Assembly (NCBI GenBank): GCA_029532415.1
Contig: JAQOTA010000054.1
Location: 2,728,001 to 2,792,000 of the forward strand
Length of the DNA stretch: 64,000 nt
Origin: Marasmius tenuissimus
Lineage: Eukaryota > Basidiomycota > Agaricomycetes > Agaricales > Marasmiaceae
Direction of reading: 5' to 3'
Shown here: positions 23,463-35,381 of the stretch, in pieces
Position numbering within the stretch: the first letter of the stretch is position 1
Layout of the letters: every line of letters starts with the position of its first letter
Program-made: the position numbers and the translations under genes
The notes under the pieces: generated by a model
Databases searched by the model: none
Seen by the model: the letters and a program-made list of their open reading frames with translations, nothing else
What the model was told of the DNA's origin: nothing

Positions 23463-25196
23463 ATGACTAAACCACCCGTATCTCCACGGACTCACACACA
23501 TGCAGCCCTAGCACCTCGGCCTCTTCCCCCAATTCTCCTCCTCAGTCTCCTCCCCATCGCCTCCTGGTTCGTTCTACGCCCTTTTCTGGATCCATTTCCA
23601 CCGTTACCGGGATTGTACACGTCGTTTGGATTCTCGTTGTTCGCGTTCGCGAGCGTGGTGTATTTGGTGCCGAAAGCTGGACCGAGCTTTGTGAAGGCCG
23701 GTCTTTGGGGGAGAGATTTGTTGAAGGTTTACGGGGATCCTGTGTGAGTAGTTTTCGTTTGTTCTCGGTGGTGGTTGCTAACGCTGAATCGGTTCTCTGT
23801 GCTCAGCCCAGAAAGTCAAGGCCTCATCTGCGCATCAGTATACATCCTCACACTCATCCTATTCATCCCATTCGCATTCTCCGATGCTTTTTCCTCCCAC
23901 TTCAACTCCAAATCTAAATCCGAACCGGAAGGTCTCTCAGTGAACGAATTCCCGTTGTACCAACTCAGCGTGTACCTTTCTTCGATTTTGTCGATTATCA
24001 TCGCTGCAATTCTGGGCTTTCTGGACGACGTATTCGATATCCGGTGGAGACACAAGTTGCCGATTCCGGTCGTGGCCAGTATACCGCTTTTGATGGTGTA
24101 CTTTGCAGAAGGGGGAAATACGAATGTTGTTGTGCCGATTCCGTTCAGAGGGCTGTTGGGCCTGGGGGCGTTGGTTAATCTAGGTGAGTGCCTTTTTGGT
24201 TTCGAGGTATTGCTGGTATTGACGCGTAGGGGAAGGCCCACTGTACTACATATACATGTCCCTCCTTTCGACGTTCACGACAAACTCTATCAATATTCTA
24301 GCAGGGATCAACGGGTCTGAAGTATCTCAAGCACTCATCATCGCGCTTTCGGTGATTCTGAACGATCTGTTATACCTTCCGTGGCCGGTGGATTTTAGTA
24401 TTCCGGTTCACCTACTAGGAAGCCAGAGGGAGGTGGAGATTGGTGGAGTATGGAGTGCGGGGATGGCGTATGGGAGTAGGGAAATGGTGGAGAGGCATTT
24501 GTTCAGTTTGTATTTCATGATGCCGCTTGTGGGGGTTTGCGCTGGGTTTGGGTATCACAATTGGTGAGTACGCGCCCGGGTTTTCTTGTCCTGCTGATGT
24601 TGATACTACGCTCGGTAGGTACCCAGCAAGAGCGTTCCCGGGAGACACGCTGTGTTACTTTGCAGGAATGGCATTCGCGGTCGTGGGGATCCAGGCTCAC
24701 TATTCAAAAACGCTATTGTTGTTCTTCATGCCGCAGATTTTCAATTTCGTGCTTTCGTGCCCGCAGCTATTTGGATTGGTGCCATGTCCGCGGCATCGGG
24801 TGCCCAGGTCCGTGCGAGAGCTCTTATACTATACTCATTCTCTGGACTTTGACTGACATGTGTTGTAGGTTCTCACCAGAGACGAATTTACTCTACCCCT
24901 CCCGGGCGAAGCTGGAGAGTAAGGATGGGAAGCCGCGACCGCCTTCTGGGCTTGCCGCTTTGATACTCCGGACGTTTTCTGTTTTGGGGTTCGTCGAGCT
25001 CACGTTTGGGCATGACGGGGAGATCACGGAGACGACGAATTTGACTATTTTGAATGTGCTGCTGGTGAGGTTTGGACCGATGAGGGAGGATCGGCTCGTC
25101 AAGGTTGTCGTTGCTGTGCAGATTGTGGGGAGCGTTATTGCGTTTTTGGTGAGATACGGATTGGCCAGTTTGGTTTATGACGGGGATAGGCGGTAG
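23463..25196 (+). CDS. ALG7: UDP-GlcNAc:dolichyl-phosphate GlcNAc-1-phosphate transferase
   Basis: First committed step of N-glycan assembly: transfers GlcNAc-1-P from UDP-GlcNAc to dolichyl phosphate in the ER membrane; the target of tunicamycin. Exons 23463-23743, 23807-24183, 24230-24563, 24620-24807 with its first base at 24619, and 24869-25196 give 502 residues, in the range of fungal Alg7 proteins. Family motifs are clear: [17 protein letters not shown] (Asp-Asp, metal/substrate region), [33 protein letters not shown] with [17 protein letters not shown], and the late [13 protein letters not shown] loop. About ten hydrophobic segments are present. It is followed in the same direction by ICL1, 611 bp downstream, with no functional link known. 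Two decayed copies lie at 32270-33060 and 36060-37640. Confidence 0.95.
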
Positions 25197-25806
25197 TACT
25201 ATGCGTTTGCGGTGTTCCACGAGGAGAGTATTCCCGACTTTAACGACGTGAGTGGGTCTAGGCTTTGCCATTTGTATGTGCCCAGGATATAGCAGCGGAA
25301 CACCGATACTCGGTGGAGCCTTCTTTCCACTCCTACGGACACGGATGTAGAGCGTATTTACTTGAGCGCTCCTATGTATGATGATGATACCCATAGTCAA
25401 CCAGTTGAACAACCCAAGAATGTACGACGAGCATAATGCACCCATAACCAAACTAGAACGTGAAAAACACTTTGCATAACCGTGAACGTGAATTCCGGGA
25501 TACACCTTCAACCTTCTCCCGGGAAGGAACACAGATTCGGGAGGTCGCGACGTCAATGTGCCGCTGCGCGGGCGGGAGTTCCGTGCGGGGGGGAGAAGGC
25601 GGAGAAGACCCTAAATAATACAATTTATCACATGCCACCGGGTTTATGGAGAGACAGGGGTTTCTCACCCATCCCTCTTCCGTTCCCTCAAATATCGAGT
25701 TTGTCATTTGTTTATTTACTCTGTACCCTCTCTTTCTCTTCAACCACTACCATCGGATCTCGACGATTCGATTCTCCTTCCCCTCCACCCTTGACGAATT
25801 ACTATC
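25197..25806. other. Intergenic region between ALG7 and ICL1
   Basis: No gene seen. It should hold the ALG7 terminator and the ICL1 promoter. The last 150 bases before the ICL1 start are pyrimidine-rich (CTCTTTCTCTTC and similar), a common feature of strongly expressed fungal genes. Confidence 0.5.
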
Positions 25807-27728
25807 ATGGTCAACGCTGAACGAGCTGCATTTGCAGAGGAGGTGAGAAAGGTTGAGGAATGGTGGAAGGTGAGCGAGATCGAGTTATCTACCTACGGAC
25901 GTTCTTCATCGACTGACCAACGGATTCTCCTCCCAGTCTCCTCGTTTCTCGCGAGTCAAGCGCCCCTATACCGCAGCCCAGGTCGTCGCAAAACGAGGGT
26001 CGATTGCGATCCAGTATCCATCCAACTTGATGGCCAAGAAACTATGGACGACCTTGGCCAATCACGCAAAGAACAAGACACCTTCGCATACCTATGGAGC
26101 GTGAGTTGTGCGATTCTCTTGGTATGACACCGTGATTGACTTACGGCTCTCCGATTAAGTCTGGATCCAGTACAAGTGACGCAAATGGCCAAGTACCTCG
26201 AGACGGTGTACGTCTCTGGCTGGCAATGCTCCAGTACAGCTGCTAGCACGAACGAACCTGGACCTGATCTGGCTGGTAAGTACTGTCTCCGTGAATTGTC
26301 GATATTACCCCGATCCGACACCTTCTGGCAGATTACCCTTCCAACACGGTCCCAAACAAAGTTGAACACCTGTTCATGGCCCAACTCTTCCACGACCGTA
26401 AACAACGCGAAGAACGCAGCAACCTCCCCGAGTCCGAACTCGCCAAGACCCCTTACATCGACTACCTCCGCCCCATCGTCGCTGACGCCGACACCGGCCA
26501 TGGTGGTTTGACCGCTGTCATGAAACTCGCCAAAATGTTCGTCGAGAAGGGTGCCGCGGGTATCCACGTCGAGGATCAGGCCGCCGGAACGAAAAAATGC
26601 GGACACATGGCTGGAAAAGTCCTTGTCCCGATTCAAGAGCACATTAACCGACTTGTTGCGATACGATTGCAGTATGATATCCTGGGTGTAGAGAATCTGG
26701 TCGTGGCGAGGACGGATTCGGAGGCTGCGACGTTAATTACGACGAACATTGACGATCGGGATCACGCGTTTATCCTGGGTACTACGAACCCCAACGTTGG
26801 ACATCTGAATAAGCTGATGGTTGACGGAGAGAGGGCAGGGAAGAGTGGGATTGAGCTGCAGGGAATCGAGGATAAGTGGCTGAGGGAGGCTGGATTGAAG
26901 ACATTCGGAGAGGCTATTGGTGAGGCATTGCAGAAGCAGGGTGCTAATGCCGCGACTGTGAGCAAGCTGAGGGAGAGAATCGCGCACGTCTCGTGGCACG
27001 ACGCGCAGGTCATCGCACAACGCGAGTTTGGGTTGAAGCAGTTGCCATACTGGGACTGGGATAGTCCAAGGACGAGGGAGGGGTACTACCGATACCAGGG
27101 TGGAACCCAGTGTGCGATCAACAGGGCTGTTGCGTTCGGACCGTACGCTGATTTGTTGTGGATGGAGACCAAGAAGCCTATCTTGGCTCAGGCGAAGGAG
27201 TTTGCAGCGGGTGTGCATGCTGTACATCCCGGACAGTGGTTGGCGTACAACCTCAGTCCATCGTTCAACTGGGACGCGGCCGGGTTGAATGAGGAGGATA
27301 TGGAGAAGTACGTTTGGGAACTGGGGAAACTGGGCTTTGTCTGGCAATTCATCACGGTGCGTTGAACCGAGTGTTTTCTATCTTTGTGTACTGATCTTTT
27401 TCGTATTAGCTCGGTGGTCTCCATTCGAACGGCTACATTTCGGACCTGTTCGCAAAAGAGTTCTCCAAGACTGGAATGAAGGCATATGTTACACTCATTC
27501 AAAGAAAGGAGAGAGAGTTGGGATGTGATGTACTTACCCATCAAAGGGTCCGTTTCTCTTTCTTTTCCCCTCGTTTTCCATTTCACTGAAAACTCGTTTG
27601 TCTTGTAGTGGAGTGGAGCCAACTACGCCGACAACCTAATCAAGACTGTTACTGGAGGCGTGTCGTCGACTTCGGCTATGGGTGCTGGTGTTACAGAATC
27701 CCAATTTGGAGGCAAGAGTAAGCTGTAG
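25807..27728 (+). CDS. icl1: Isocitrate lyase, peroxisomal
   Basis: Cleaves isocitrate to succinate and glyoxylate, the entry step of the glyoxylate cycle, needed for growth on C2 compounds and fatty acids. Exons 25807-25869, 25937-26100, 26160-26275, 26332-27356, 27410-27547 and 27609-27728 give 541 residues, normal for fungal isocitrate lyases. Diagnostic sites are the active-site hexapeptide region [23 protein letters not shown] near the N-terminus, [10 protein letters not shown] (metal-binding Asp residues), ARTDSEAA, and [13 protein letters not shown]. The chain ends GGKSKL, a canonical SKL peroxisomal targeting signal, so the enzyme is probably peroxisomal. THQRWSGANY spans the last intron. 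One relic lies 520 bp downstream and another at 12080-12960. Confidence 0.96.
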
Positions 27729-28249
27729 AGTTGTAGAGTCGCGCGCTTGATTTGTAGAACTTTGTAGTGTATATGTATAATAGTGTTTTGGTTTGGAAAG
27801 AAAGGTCAACGACTCGACGTTCGACACTTACGATTGTTTCTGGCAGACCGTCCCACGCGTGCAATTTCGACCCCCGCTGCTTCAAGCTGTGTTTCAAAAT
27901 GGGCTGAAAGACCATTTACAAGTTTTGAGCCATCGTCCTCCAAAGGCCTCTCGACCCGGGTTACTGTCGGATCCAACCAACTTACTGTTCGTGACCCCCG
28001 AACATGACGGCCAGTAAGAACGATGGAACGTCATGGTTGCCAAGTTCTGGATATCAGGCTATCGAAGAAAAGGACCCGACCTCGTGGTGGACGGTCTGAC
28101 TTTATGAGCGGCCACCTGAGCATCGCGATACTTCGATTCGCTCGAAAACTTCCTGAGATCTGCAAAATTGGCGTGGTTCCCTTTCAATCCGCTCGATCGG
28201 AAAGCAGTTTAGGTTTCTCAAGATGAATTACTGTCGTCTATATGCGTCC
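27729..28249. other. Spacer between ICL1 and its tandem relic
   Basis: No gene seen. The spacer resembles neither the ICL1 promoter nor its 3' end clearly enough to call. Confidence 0.5.
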
Positions 28250-29150
28250 CGGAACTGGCCCGAACAATCTCAAAAACCCATCCATGGCTAGCTCTTCCAC
28301 GACTGCAAACAACGCAGCAACCTCCCCGAGTCTGAACTCGCCAAGACCCCTTACATCGACTACCTCCGCCCCATCGTCGCCGACGCCGATACCGGTCACG
28401 GTGGTTTGACCGCCGTCATAGAAACTCGCCAAAATGTTCGTCGAATTGAAAGGGTGTCGCGGGTACCTACGTCGAAGACCAAGCTGTCGGAACGGGGAAA
28501 AAAATAATATGTGGACACATGGCTCGAAAAGTCCTTGTCCCGATCCAAGAGCACAACAGCCGACTTGTCGCAATTCGGAGCGCCGCAGTATGATGTCATT
28601 GTAAGTTTGGGAGTGGAGAGTCTGGTCATGGCGAGGACGGATTTGGAGGCTGCGACGAAGTTAATCACGATGAACATTGACGATCGGGATCACCCGTTCA
28701 TTCTGGGTACCACGAACCTCAACGTTGGGCATCTGAACAAGCTGATAGCTGACGGAGAGAGGGCAAGGAAGAGTGATATTGAAATGCAGGGGATCGAGGA
28801 TAAGTGGATCGGGGAGGCTGGGTTGAAGACGTTCGGAGAGGCTATCAGTGAGGCATTGCAGAAGCAGGGTGCCAACAACGCTACCGTGAGCAAGTTGAGG
28901 GAGAGAATCGCACATGATTCGTAGCAAGACGCGTAGGTTATCGTGCAGCGAGAGTTTGGATTGATGCAGCTGCCGTACTGGGGCTGGGACAGTCCAAGGA
29001 CGGGAGGGGTACTACCCCCAGTATCATCATGCGACCAACAGGGCTGTTGCTTTTAGCCTATCTTGGCTTAAGCGGAGGAGGTTGCAGCAGGTGTGCCTGC
29101 CAGTGTACATTCGGGATTACTGTAATGGCTGGCGCGCAATCTCAGTCCGT
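28250..29150 (+). pseudogene. Isocitrate lyase relic 2 (tandem, central part)
   Basis: Closely similar to the fourth exon of ICL1 in the same direction: [86 protein letters not shown] and SKLRERIAH. Frameshifts occur in the segment matching the catalytic KKCGH, a stop replaces the residue after HDS (TAG at 28922), and a deletion joins the CAINRAV region to the PILAQAKEF region. The first three exons and the last two are missing. It is less diverged than relic 1. The tandem arrangement suggests local duplication followed by decay. Confidence 0.9.
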
Positions 29151-29289
29151 CGGAATGCCAGCAGTCGGGAGAGTCTACTGAAAACGTGTGCCGTGAGGTT
29201 TTATCGATTATCTAAGACTCTCACCAGCCCGGTCAGCACACATGCACTACCGAACGCGTGTTGATCAAGGACCCACAATGCCATTATCT

Positions 29290-29460
29290 AGACTTCTTAT
29301 GTGCACTTCGGAGGTCCTAGAACAGACCTAAGAGTGCGTATTGTGGTGGAGAAGTGGAGAAGAAGTACAGTGTTATCAAAGGGTGAGGCATTGCAGAACA
29401 AACCCTATTTTATTTGTAGCAATGAAAACGAGAAGAACACCCCGAAAAATCGAAAACTTT
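29290..29460 (+). repeat. Duplicated block upstream of MP copy 4
   Basis: About 170 bp that match, in inverse orientation, the block at 43800-43985 upstream of MP copy 7. The shared core reads GAGGTCCTA(G/A)AACAGACCT and GTGGAGAAG(A)AGTAC. It shows that these two MP genes share ancestry of their 5' flanks. The block may be a residue of a coding exon, because both copies also match at the peptide level (GGPRTDLRVRIVVEKWRRST), but no complete gene is present. Confidence 0.6.
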
Positions 29461-29660
29461 CCAGGAATAGCTTATTAGTAGCTGTATATATGTAGAGAGC
29501 CGTACTTGAGATTTCTTCCCCACCACCCTCCCTGTGGATCGTTGTAAAGCCCCTCAGATAAAGGTACAACTGTGCTAGCTTTTGGAAGTACTCGAACTAA
29601 CCTCTCCCCTTCCCACGCCTCACGTTCTTCTAGAAGAATCACACCCAACAGCTGGCACAA

Positions 29661-31317
29661 ATGTTGCTTCCTCTCGCCGCTCTCTCCTACCAACAACGGG
29701 ACTCGAATAGCACAGCGCCGACAGCTGAGTCGTGTCGAGAAATTCGCAGCACGGTGGGTATCGGCTGGAGCTGTCTGTCGATGATTATTCTTTGTACCTG
29801 GACATCCGTACACTTCAATGTCCCCAGCGTGCCTCGATCGGGCCACTGGGCTCTGGTGTTCTGGGACAAGACAAAGATCTTCCTCGTCGCTCTGTTCGCA
29901 CCCGAGCTCATTGTCCTATGGTCCCTTCGTCAATGGTTTGCCGCCCGGGACATGGAAAAGGCATATCGCAGTACGTTGCACAGTGTCCCTTCACATACTT
30001 GATGTTATGTTAAGCTTACTTCCAGAGTACGGTTGGACGATGACTCATGCATTTTTCGCCCTCATGGGGGGATTTGCATTGTACGACTTCGAGGGCAACT
30101 TTCTCTTTCATTTGTGGGACGCGCGATTTTGCGAACACTTCAAGGACGAGCCTGAGGAAGGGTGGGACGGCTTCAGCAAACAGCAGCGAAAGCTCGAAGA
30201 GTTATGTCCCTACGGCCTTGATCAGTCGTACGAAGTCAGTATCTCATATTGGCATCTCCCAGCTCTGCCCTAATCATGACCCTCTTAGTCCGTACTTGAA
30301 TACTGCGCGGCCAACAAAATGATAAACATGACTGAAGAGGAAATTCGGAGCCTCGGCCATACGGATCTCCTTGCTAAAATCATCGCGATTCTCCACACGC
30401 TGCATTTCATCGCAACCTGTATAGCACGAAGAGTTGACAAGCTCCCCACAACAAAGTTGGAGTTTATCACTCTTGGTTTTGCAGCCCTCACCCTTATCAG
30501 CTACGTGGCGTGGTGGAACAAGCCCTCGGGCGTTCCATTTCCCGTTCGCATCATGGACAGACCGAACACCAGCTCCCCCCGGGAGCAGCTCCCAGATGCT
30601 CAGAATCAAAACGAGGATGCAAACTCCAGTTTGCTCCGCGTGACAGCCCCTCCCGTGGCGTCAAGGGCTCCCGGGATATTCCGCGCGTTTTGGGATAGAA
30701 TCCGGGACGATTACATCGATGATCGGGATAGCCCTGGTGGCCAAATAGTGTTGCTGCTCCTACTCCCAATTAGGGTCGTCATTAAATTGATAATCGCCGC
30801 CACGCTGGGTGACGAAGCCCACCCATCGCAGCCGGAACGTGGAAACATATTCTCACCCACTACCCTTGGCATTAGTCGCAAAACTATGACTATCCTCCGA
30901 CTCACAACCTCTATAACATTTTTCTCCATTGCCATAGTTGGCATGTTCCACGTTTTGCCGATCATCGACAAGGTCAACGATCCTGCTCCCCTTCTGACTG
31001 TTCCCTCCCTGGATGATACTCTCTGGCAGCAATTCGCATCCTGGACAGTCGGTACGCCTTTTATAATCGCAATCTTATATATAGTATACGTACACAACAA
31101 AGGAGTAGAGAACCGGGTTATGAATCCGACAGATTCTCACCAGAAACCGTTTCCTGCGTTCCTGGCCGTAACGATCGTCCTGCTCTATACGACCTGCCGT
31201 ATCGCGTTGATGGTGCTAGCGGCTAAACAGTTGATGGACCTTTCGCCTAATAGTGACGAATCGGAACTGTTGAAGCAAGTCAAGTGGACGACCTTGATCC
31301 CGCATTTTGGTCTCTAA
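29661..31317 (+). CDS. MP family multi-pass membrane protein, copy 4
   Basis: Exons 29661-29970, 30026-30234 and 30289-31317 give about 515 residues, the longest copy, with all introns GT-AG. Exon 1 has NVPSVPRSGHWALVFWD and ALFAPELIVLWSLRQWFAAR; exon 2 has YGWTMTHAFFALMGGFALYD; exon 3 has EYCAANKMINMTEEEI, LEFITLGFAALTLISYVAWW and ends KWTTLIPHFGL. The central loop and the membrane segment before GMFHVLPIIDKV are more diverged than in other copies; the usual FHCIPIMLNY is FHVLPIIDKV. The 3' flank is homologous to that of copy 6 and is interrupted by a hAT-type element. Confidence 0.85.
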
Positions 31318-31492
31318 ACATTGGTGTTGGGTTATCTGTATGCTACCAAGTACCTATCTCTTATCCCACCACTGCAACTGATATCTATACGTACGATACT
31401 GTAGCCATACTGGTAGGAGGCCTGTTAGTGTTGGGATTCGGATCCCTATGTACTATTGGTAGGTTTGATTCAGCTAGTCATTTTGTCTTGAA

Positions 31493-32084
31493 TAGTGATG
31501 CGCGGGCTCGGGCTCGGCTCAAAGCCTCGGGCTTGGGCTCGGCTTTGAGAGCTTAGGCTTATCGAAATCCGAGCCCGAGCCTCAAGCCCAAGCCGGAGGT
31601 CAAAGCCCTGGGGCTTGGGCCTGAGCCCGGGCTTATACCAACCTCTTATATTGTCACTGTACAGAGAATAGAACATCTCAATTAGTGTAGCATTTGTCTC
31701 GGAGTGCCTTCTCACCACTGCCCGTCAAGCATGTTGGCTCAGAGAGGTGCAGTTGACACGTCTTCCGCAACTGGTAACTCGAAATCAGTGAGTAGTAACC
31801 TCAATTTCAGCTGTGAAAATCAAATGGATCACTTACCTTTAACTTCATATAGTATTGTGTTGACGCCGGGACTAACAATGCTTGGGAGACTGAAATATGC
31901 GAAGTATATCTTGTTCTCGTCGGTCGAGGATGAGAGAGAGCTTGAGCCTAGGGCTTGGGCTTACAAAATGTCGAGCCTGAGCCCTAAGCCTCCCAAAGCC
32001 CTCTACCAGGGCTGGGCTAGGCTTTTCAAGCCCTGGGCTCGGCTTGGGCTCACCAGGGCTCAAGCCCGAGCCCGCACATCACTA
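31493..32084. mobile_element. Non-autonomous hAT-type element with 8-bp target duplication
   Basis: 592 bp. The ends are inverted repeats beginning TAGTGATGCGCGGGCTCGGG (left) and, complemented on the right, TAGTGATGTGCGGGCTCGGG. Immediately outside, GTCTTGAA occurs as a perfect 8-bp direct repeat (31485-31492 and 32085-32092), as expected for hAT transposition. Both subterminal regions are packed with GGGCTTGGGCT/AGCCCAAGCCC repeats in both orientations, so the element can fold on itself. No transposase is encoded. It lies in the 3' flank of MP copy 4; the paralogous flank of copy 6 lacks it. Confidence 0.92.
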
Positions 32085-32269
32085 GTCTTGAATAAAACTA
32101 TTTTTCTGGCCATCGGTTTGCCCACGACACGTTATTCTGCCTCTAATTGGAATTCCTGCTATTGGAACGCCATTTCTTTTAGCTGTGGTGACAAGGCCAA
32201 CGCCACAGAGAGGGTGAAACGAGAAGGGCCGTGTATAATCAGTTTAGTGGACCTACCCAAAAAATATAC

Positions 32270-33060
32270 GTTAGCCATCCCGAACCGCTACTTGGTACTC
32301 TGAAGACCCGCCTAAGTTGGTCGATGCTCCTCGCCCCAACAGTCCTCTGAACGAAATTGACCGATAACTTGTGTCTTCACCGAACACATCGTCCAGGAGC
32401 CCAAATCATCGTGGTGGCTACATTCAGAATTGAGAAATACACGAACAGTTGGTGTAACGGGCACACTGACAAGCCTTATGCGTCGCATTTGTATTTAGGG
32501 GAAAAAGGCGGCGAAGAATGCGAACGGGACGAAGAGGATGAGTGTGAACAAGTATGCCGATGTACAGATAAGGCCCTAACTTTCTAAGCCATGGATTCAG
32601 GTGAGTAACCAGCCCATTAGCGATGCGTAGAGCTCTTCCCAAGAACCTGACTTTGGGAAGCTGTCTCTGGCTTTCGGGACTAGACAGTTTACGCTGGTGA
32701 ATACGATTACCGAGACTTCAAACAAGCCTAGTAATGGGGGGAATGGATCGAAAGACGGGCGAGGGGCGACCCAGAAGGCGGTGAGGAAGAGACTGAGATG
32801 AAAAAGGAAAGGAGAGATGCGAATTGTGGTCCTTGAGGTGTGAGTGGTTCGTTCATGTTGGCGTCGAGGAGGAGGCTCATGGATGGTGGTTGTTGCTCAG
32901 ACACAATAGGAGTCCGGAGTCTGGGCCGTTTTACCACGAGACTCGGGGTAGGCGCCGGTTCTCCCAGCGTCAAGTTGAACCAGTACCACCACCATCGATC
33001 TTCGTTCCACGGAATGCCACCGTATCCAGCACACTCATGAAATCACTGCCGCTCTGAAAA
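32270..33060 (-). pseudogene. ALG7 relic 1 (promoter and 5' exons)
   Basis: On the minus strand it matches the ALG7 upstream region and its first exons: a diverged GTTCAACTTG-CGCTGGGA upstream box near 32960-32990, then LLLDANMNEPLTPQGPQ in place of the normal N-terminus, followed by degenerate membrane segments to about 32270. Frameshifts are frequent and the catalytic DDVFD region is not readable. It lies 3' of MP copy 4 in opposite orientation, as ALG7 relic 2 lies 3' of MP copy 5. Confidence 0.75.
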
Positions 33061-33797
33061 ACAGTCTGTGCCTCGAAACAGCTGCTGCGGGGAACAAACA
33101 CCTGGCTTTTTTCCGACATACCTCAAGACGAAAAGTTCACGGTCCCGGCTTGTAATCAAGAAACGTTGTCATGGACATCAAACACGCTGAGCGTGGTTTA
33201 TCCGGAAGGCTGGATTTTCGGTTGAGACAGAGTTGCGATTCAAACACCAGTCATGCTGCGGTATGCCGAACACGATTTGCATACCTCTCTGAGTTGCTGA
33301 AAAAAACTTGTTACTTCTGTCGTCGGTTTCCTCAGATAGCGATGAAAGTCGCCTCTTTCACGTCTTCTTCGCTTCGGTACCCCTCGTTCACACTCCTAAG
33401 GACACCATAAGCCCGTATGCGACCCCTGTTCTCGCCCCCCTCTCTCCTTGAGATTGAGCAGAGCAGGGTACCTGCAGCCTCTACGGCACCAAGATGAAAT
33501 CCCTTTCTGAGGTGTCTTCTGCGGTGGACACCAAGCGTCCCTTGTGCCTCGTTGTAGTCTTCTCACCTATTCACTTTCAAAACACCCAATGTCTATTCCC
33601 ACGTCAAGTTTAGTTCTTCCTTCATAAATTCAGGCTACGCCACAGGCACTCCAGTGTCGTGCCACTTGGCGTCCGCAATTGACGCTCATTAATAGTGTGC
33701 AGGCCGGTATAAAAGGTATGGCCCCCGTGGCGTTTGGCAGTACGTAGACTGACACCTTGTTATCTCAGTCTCCCAAAATCACAACGCTCAGTTACGA
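33061..33797. other. Intergenic region upstream of MP copy 5
   Basis: No gene seen. It ends with the putative promoter of MP copy 5, including a TATA box at 33708-33715. Confidence 0.5.
33708..33715 (+). promoter_or_regulatory. Candidate TATA box of MP copy 5
   Basis: TATAAAAG lies 83-90 bp before the start codon at 33798 in otherwise mixed sequence. Assigned by motif and position only. Confidence 0.55.
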
Positions 33798-35381
33798 ATG
33801 TCTCGACTTCTCGCGGGTCTCTCTCACCGACAACTGGGTCCAGAGTCCACAGCTCCGACGGGTCTTTCATGTTCAGAAGCTCGTACCACAACGGATATCG
33901 TCTGGGCCTGTCTGTCAATGATAGTCCTTTGTACCTGGACATCCGTTCGTCCCAACGTCCCCAGCGTGCCGCGCTCGCGTCACGAGGCTCTGGTATACTG
34001 GGATAAGGCAAAGATATTTTTCATCGCTTTGACCGCTCCCGAGCTCATCGTCATATGGTCCACTCGCCAATGGTTCGCCGCCCGGAAGATGGCAAAGGCA
34101 TATAAAGGCGTGTCGTACATAATCCCTTCACATACTTGGTGTCATATTGAGATTGATTTCAGAGTATGGCTGGACGCTGACCCATGCATATTTCGCTCTC
34201 ATGGGCGGATTTGCATTGTGCGACACCGAGGGCAAATTTCTCTTTCATCTTTGGGATGAACGATACTGCGAGCATTTCAAAGACGAGGAAGATTGGGACG
34301 GGTTCAGTAAACAACAGCGAAAGCTTAAAGAGTTGCTTCCCTATGGCCGTGATCAGTCGTACTCGGTGAGCAGCTCATATTACCGTCTCATGGTTTATTC
34401 TGATCACAACCTGTCCAGTCCTTACTTGAATACTGCGTGGCCAACAATATGATAACCATGACTGAAGAGGAGATCCAGAGCCTCGGCCACACGGATCTCC
34501 TCGCCAAAACCATCACGATATCTCAGATACTCTACTTCATCACGAACTGCATAGCACGAGGAATCAACGGACTCACCATAACCGAGCTGGAGTTTTTCAC
34601 TCTCGGTTTTGCGGCGCTCAATCTCGTGAGCTTCTGGTGGCACAAACCCTCGGGAGTTCGGTTTCCTGTCCGTGTCACGGACAGACCGAAATCCAGCTCT
34701 CCCGAACAGCTCTCAGTTGGTCAGAATCAAGACGACGATTCAGATTCCAGCTTGCTGGGTGCAGCCCCTCACGCAGCGTCAATGCCTCCTGGAATATTCC
34801 GCGCGTTTTCGGATCGAATCCGGGACGATCACTGTGATGAATGGCATACTTACGACCTTGGTGGACGAGCGTTGGTGTCAATCCTCGTGCTCCCACTGGT
34901 GGGCGTTTGGACCCTAATGTGTCACGCCGTCAGTGCCGATTCACTCGATATTCGTCCTCAGCCCGAACGCGGAAACATATTTTCAGCTGGCACTACTACC
35001 ATTCGACGCCCACTCGCTCTCACTCTGACATACTCCACCGCTGTCATACTCGGCGCGTTCCACTGTATCCCCATCATGCTCAACTACCACGACCTTTCGA
35101 ATCATACCATAGACCAACGTCTGTGGACTGTTTTCGCACTTTTGATAACCGGTCTGCCTTTAGGACTCGGGATCGCACATTTCTTTGAATTTTTTGATTG
35201 GGAGAAGATGGCAGGTTTCGTCGGTTATTCCACCTTGTTAGCCGTGTTCTTGTGCGGCCTATCCTATTCGATAGCTCGTATCGCGTTAATGGTGCTGGCA
35301 GTCAAGCAACTGACAGACCTTCCGCCTTCTGCGTTGCAGCAAGTCGAGTGGACGAAATTGATCCCACATTTTGGTGTTTGA
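33798..35381 (+). CDS. MP family multi-pass membrane protein, copy 5
   Basis: Exons 33798-34107, 34163-34365 and 34419-35381 give about 491 residues. Phases equal those of the paralogs, but the first intron must start with GC (AAAG|GCGTGT at 34108) because no GT nearby restores the frame; copies 4, 6 and 7 have GTACGT here. GC-AG introns are known in fungi, or the change may lower expression. Motifs: RPNVPSVPRSRHEALVYWD, APELIVIWSTRQWFAARK, YGWTLTHAYFALMGGFALCD, LEFFTLGFAALNLVSFWWHK, LGAFHCIPIMLNYHDL and the C-terminus VEWTKLIPHFGV. Otherwise no defects. Confidence 0.8.

Noticed and set aside
31704..32303. 199-codon plus-strand open frame across the hAT-type element
   Set aside because: It crosses the element border and the target duplication, and its peptide comes from the GGGCTT repeats; not a transposase.
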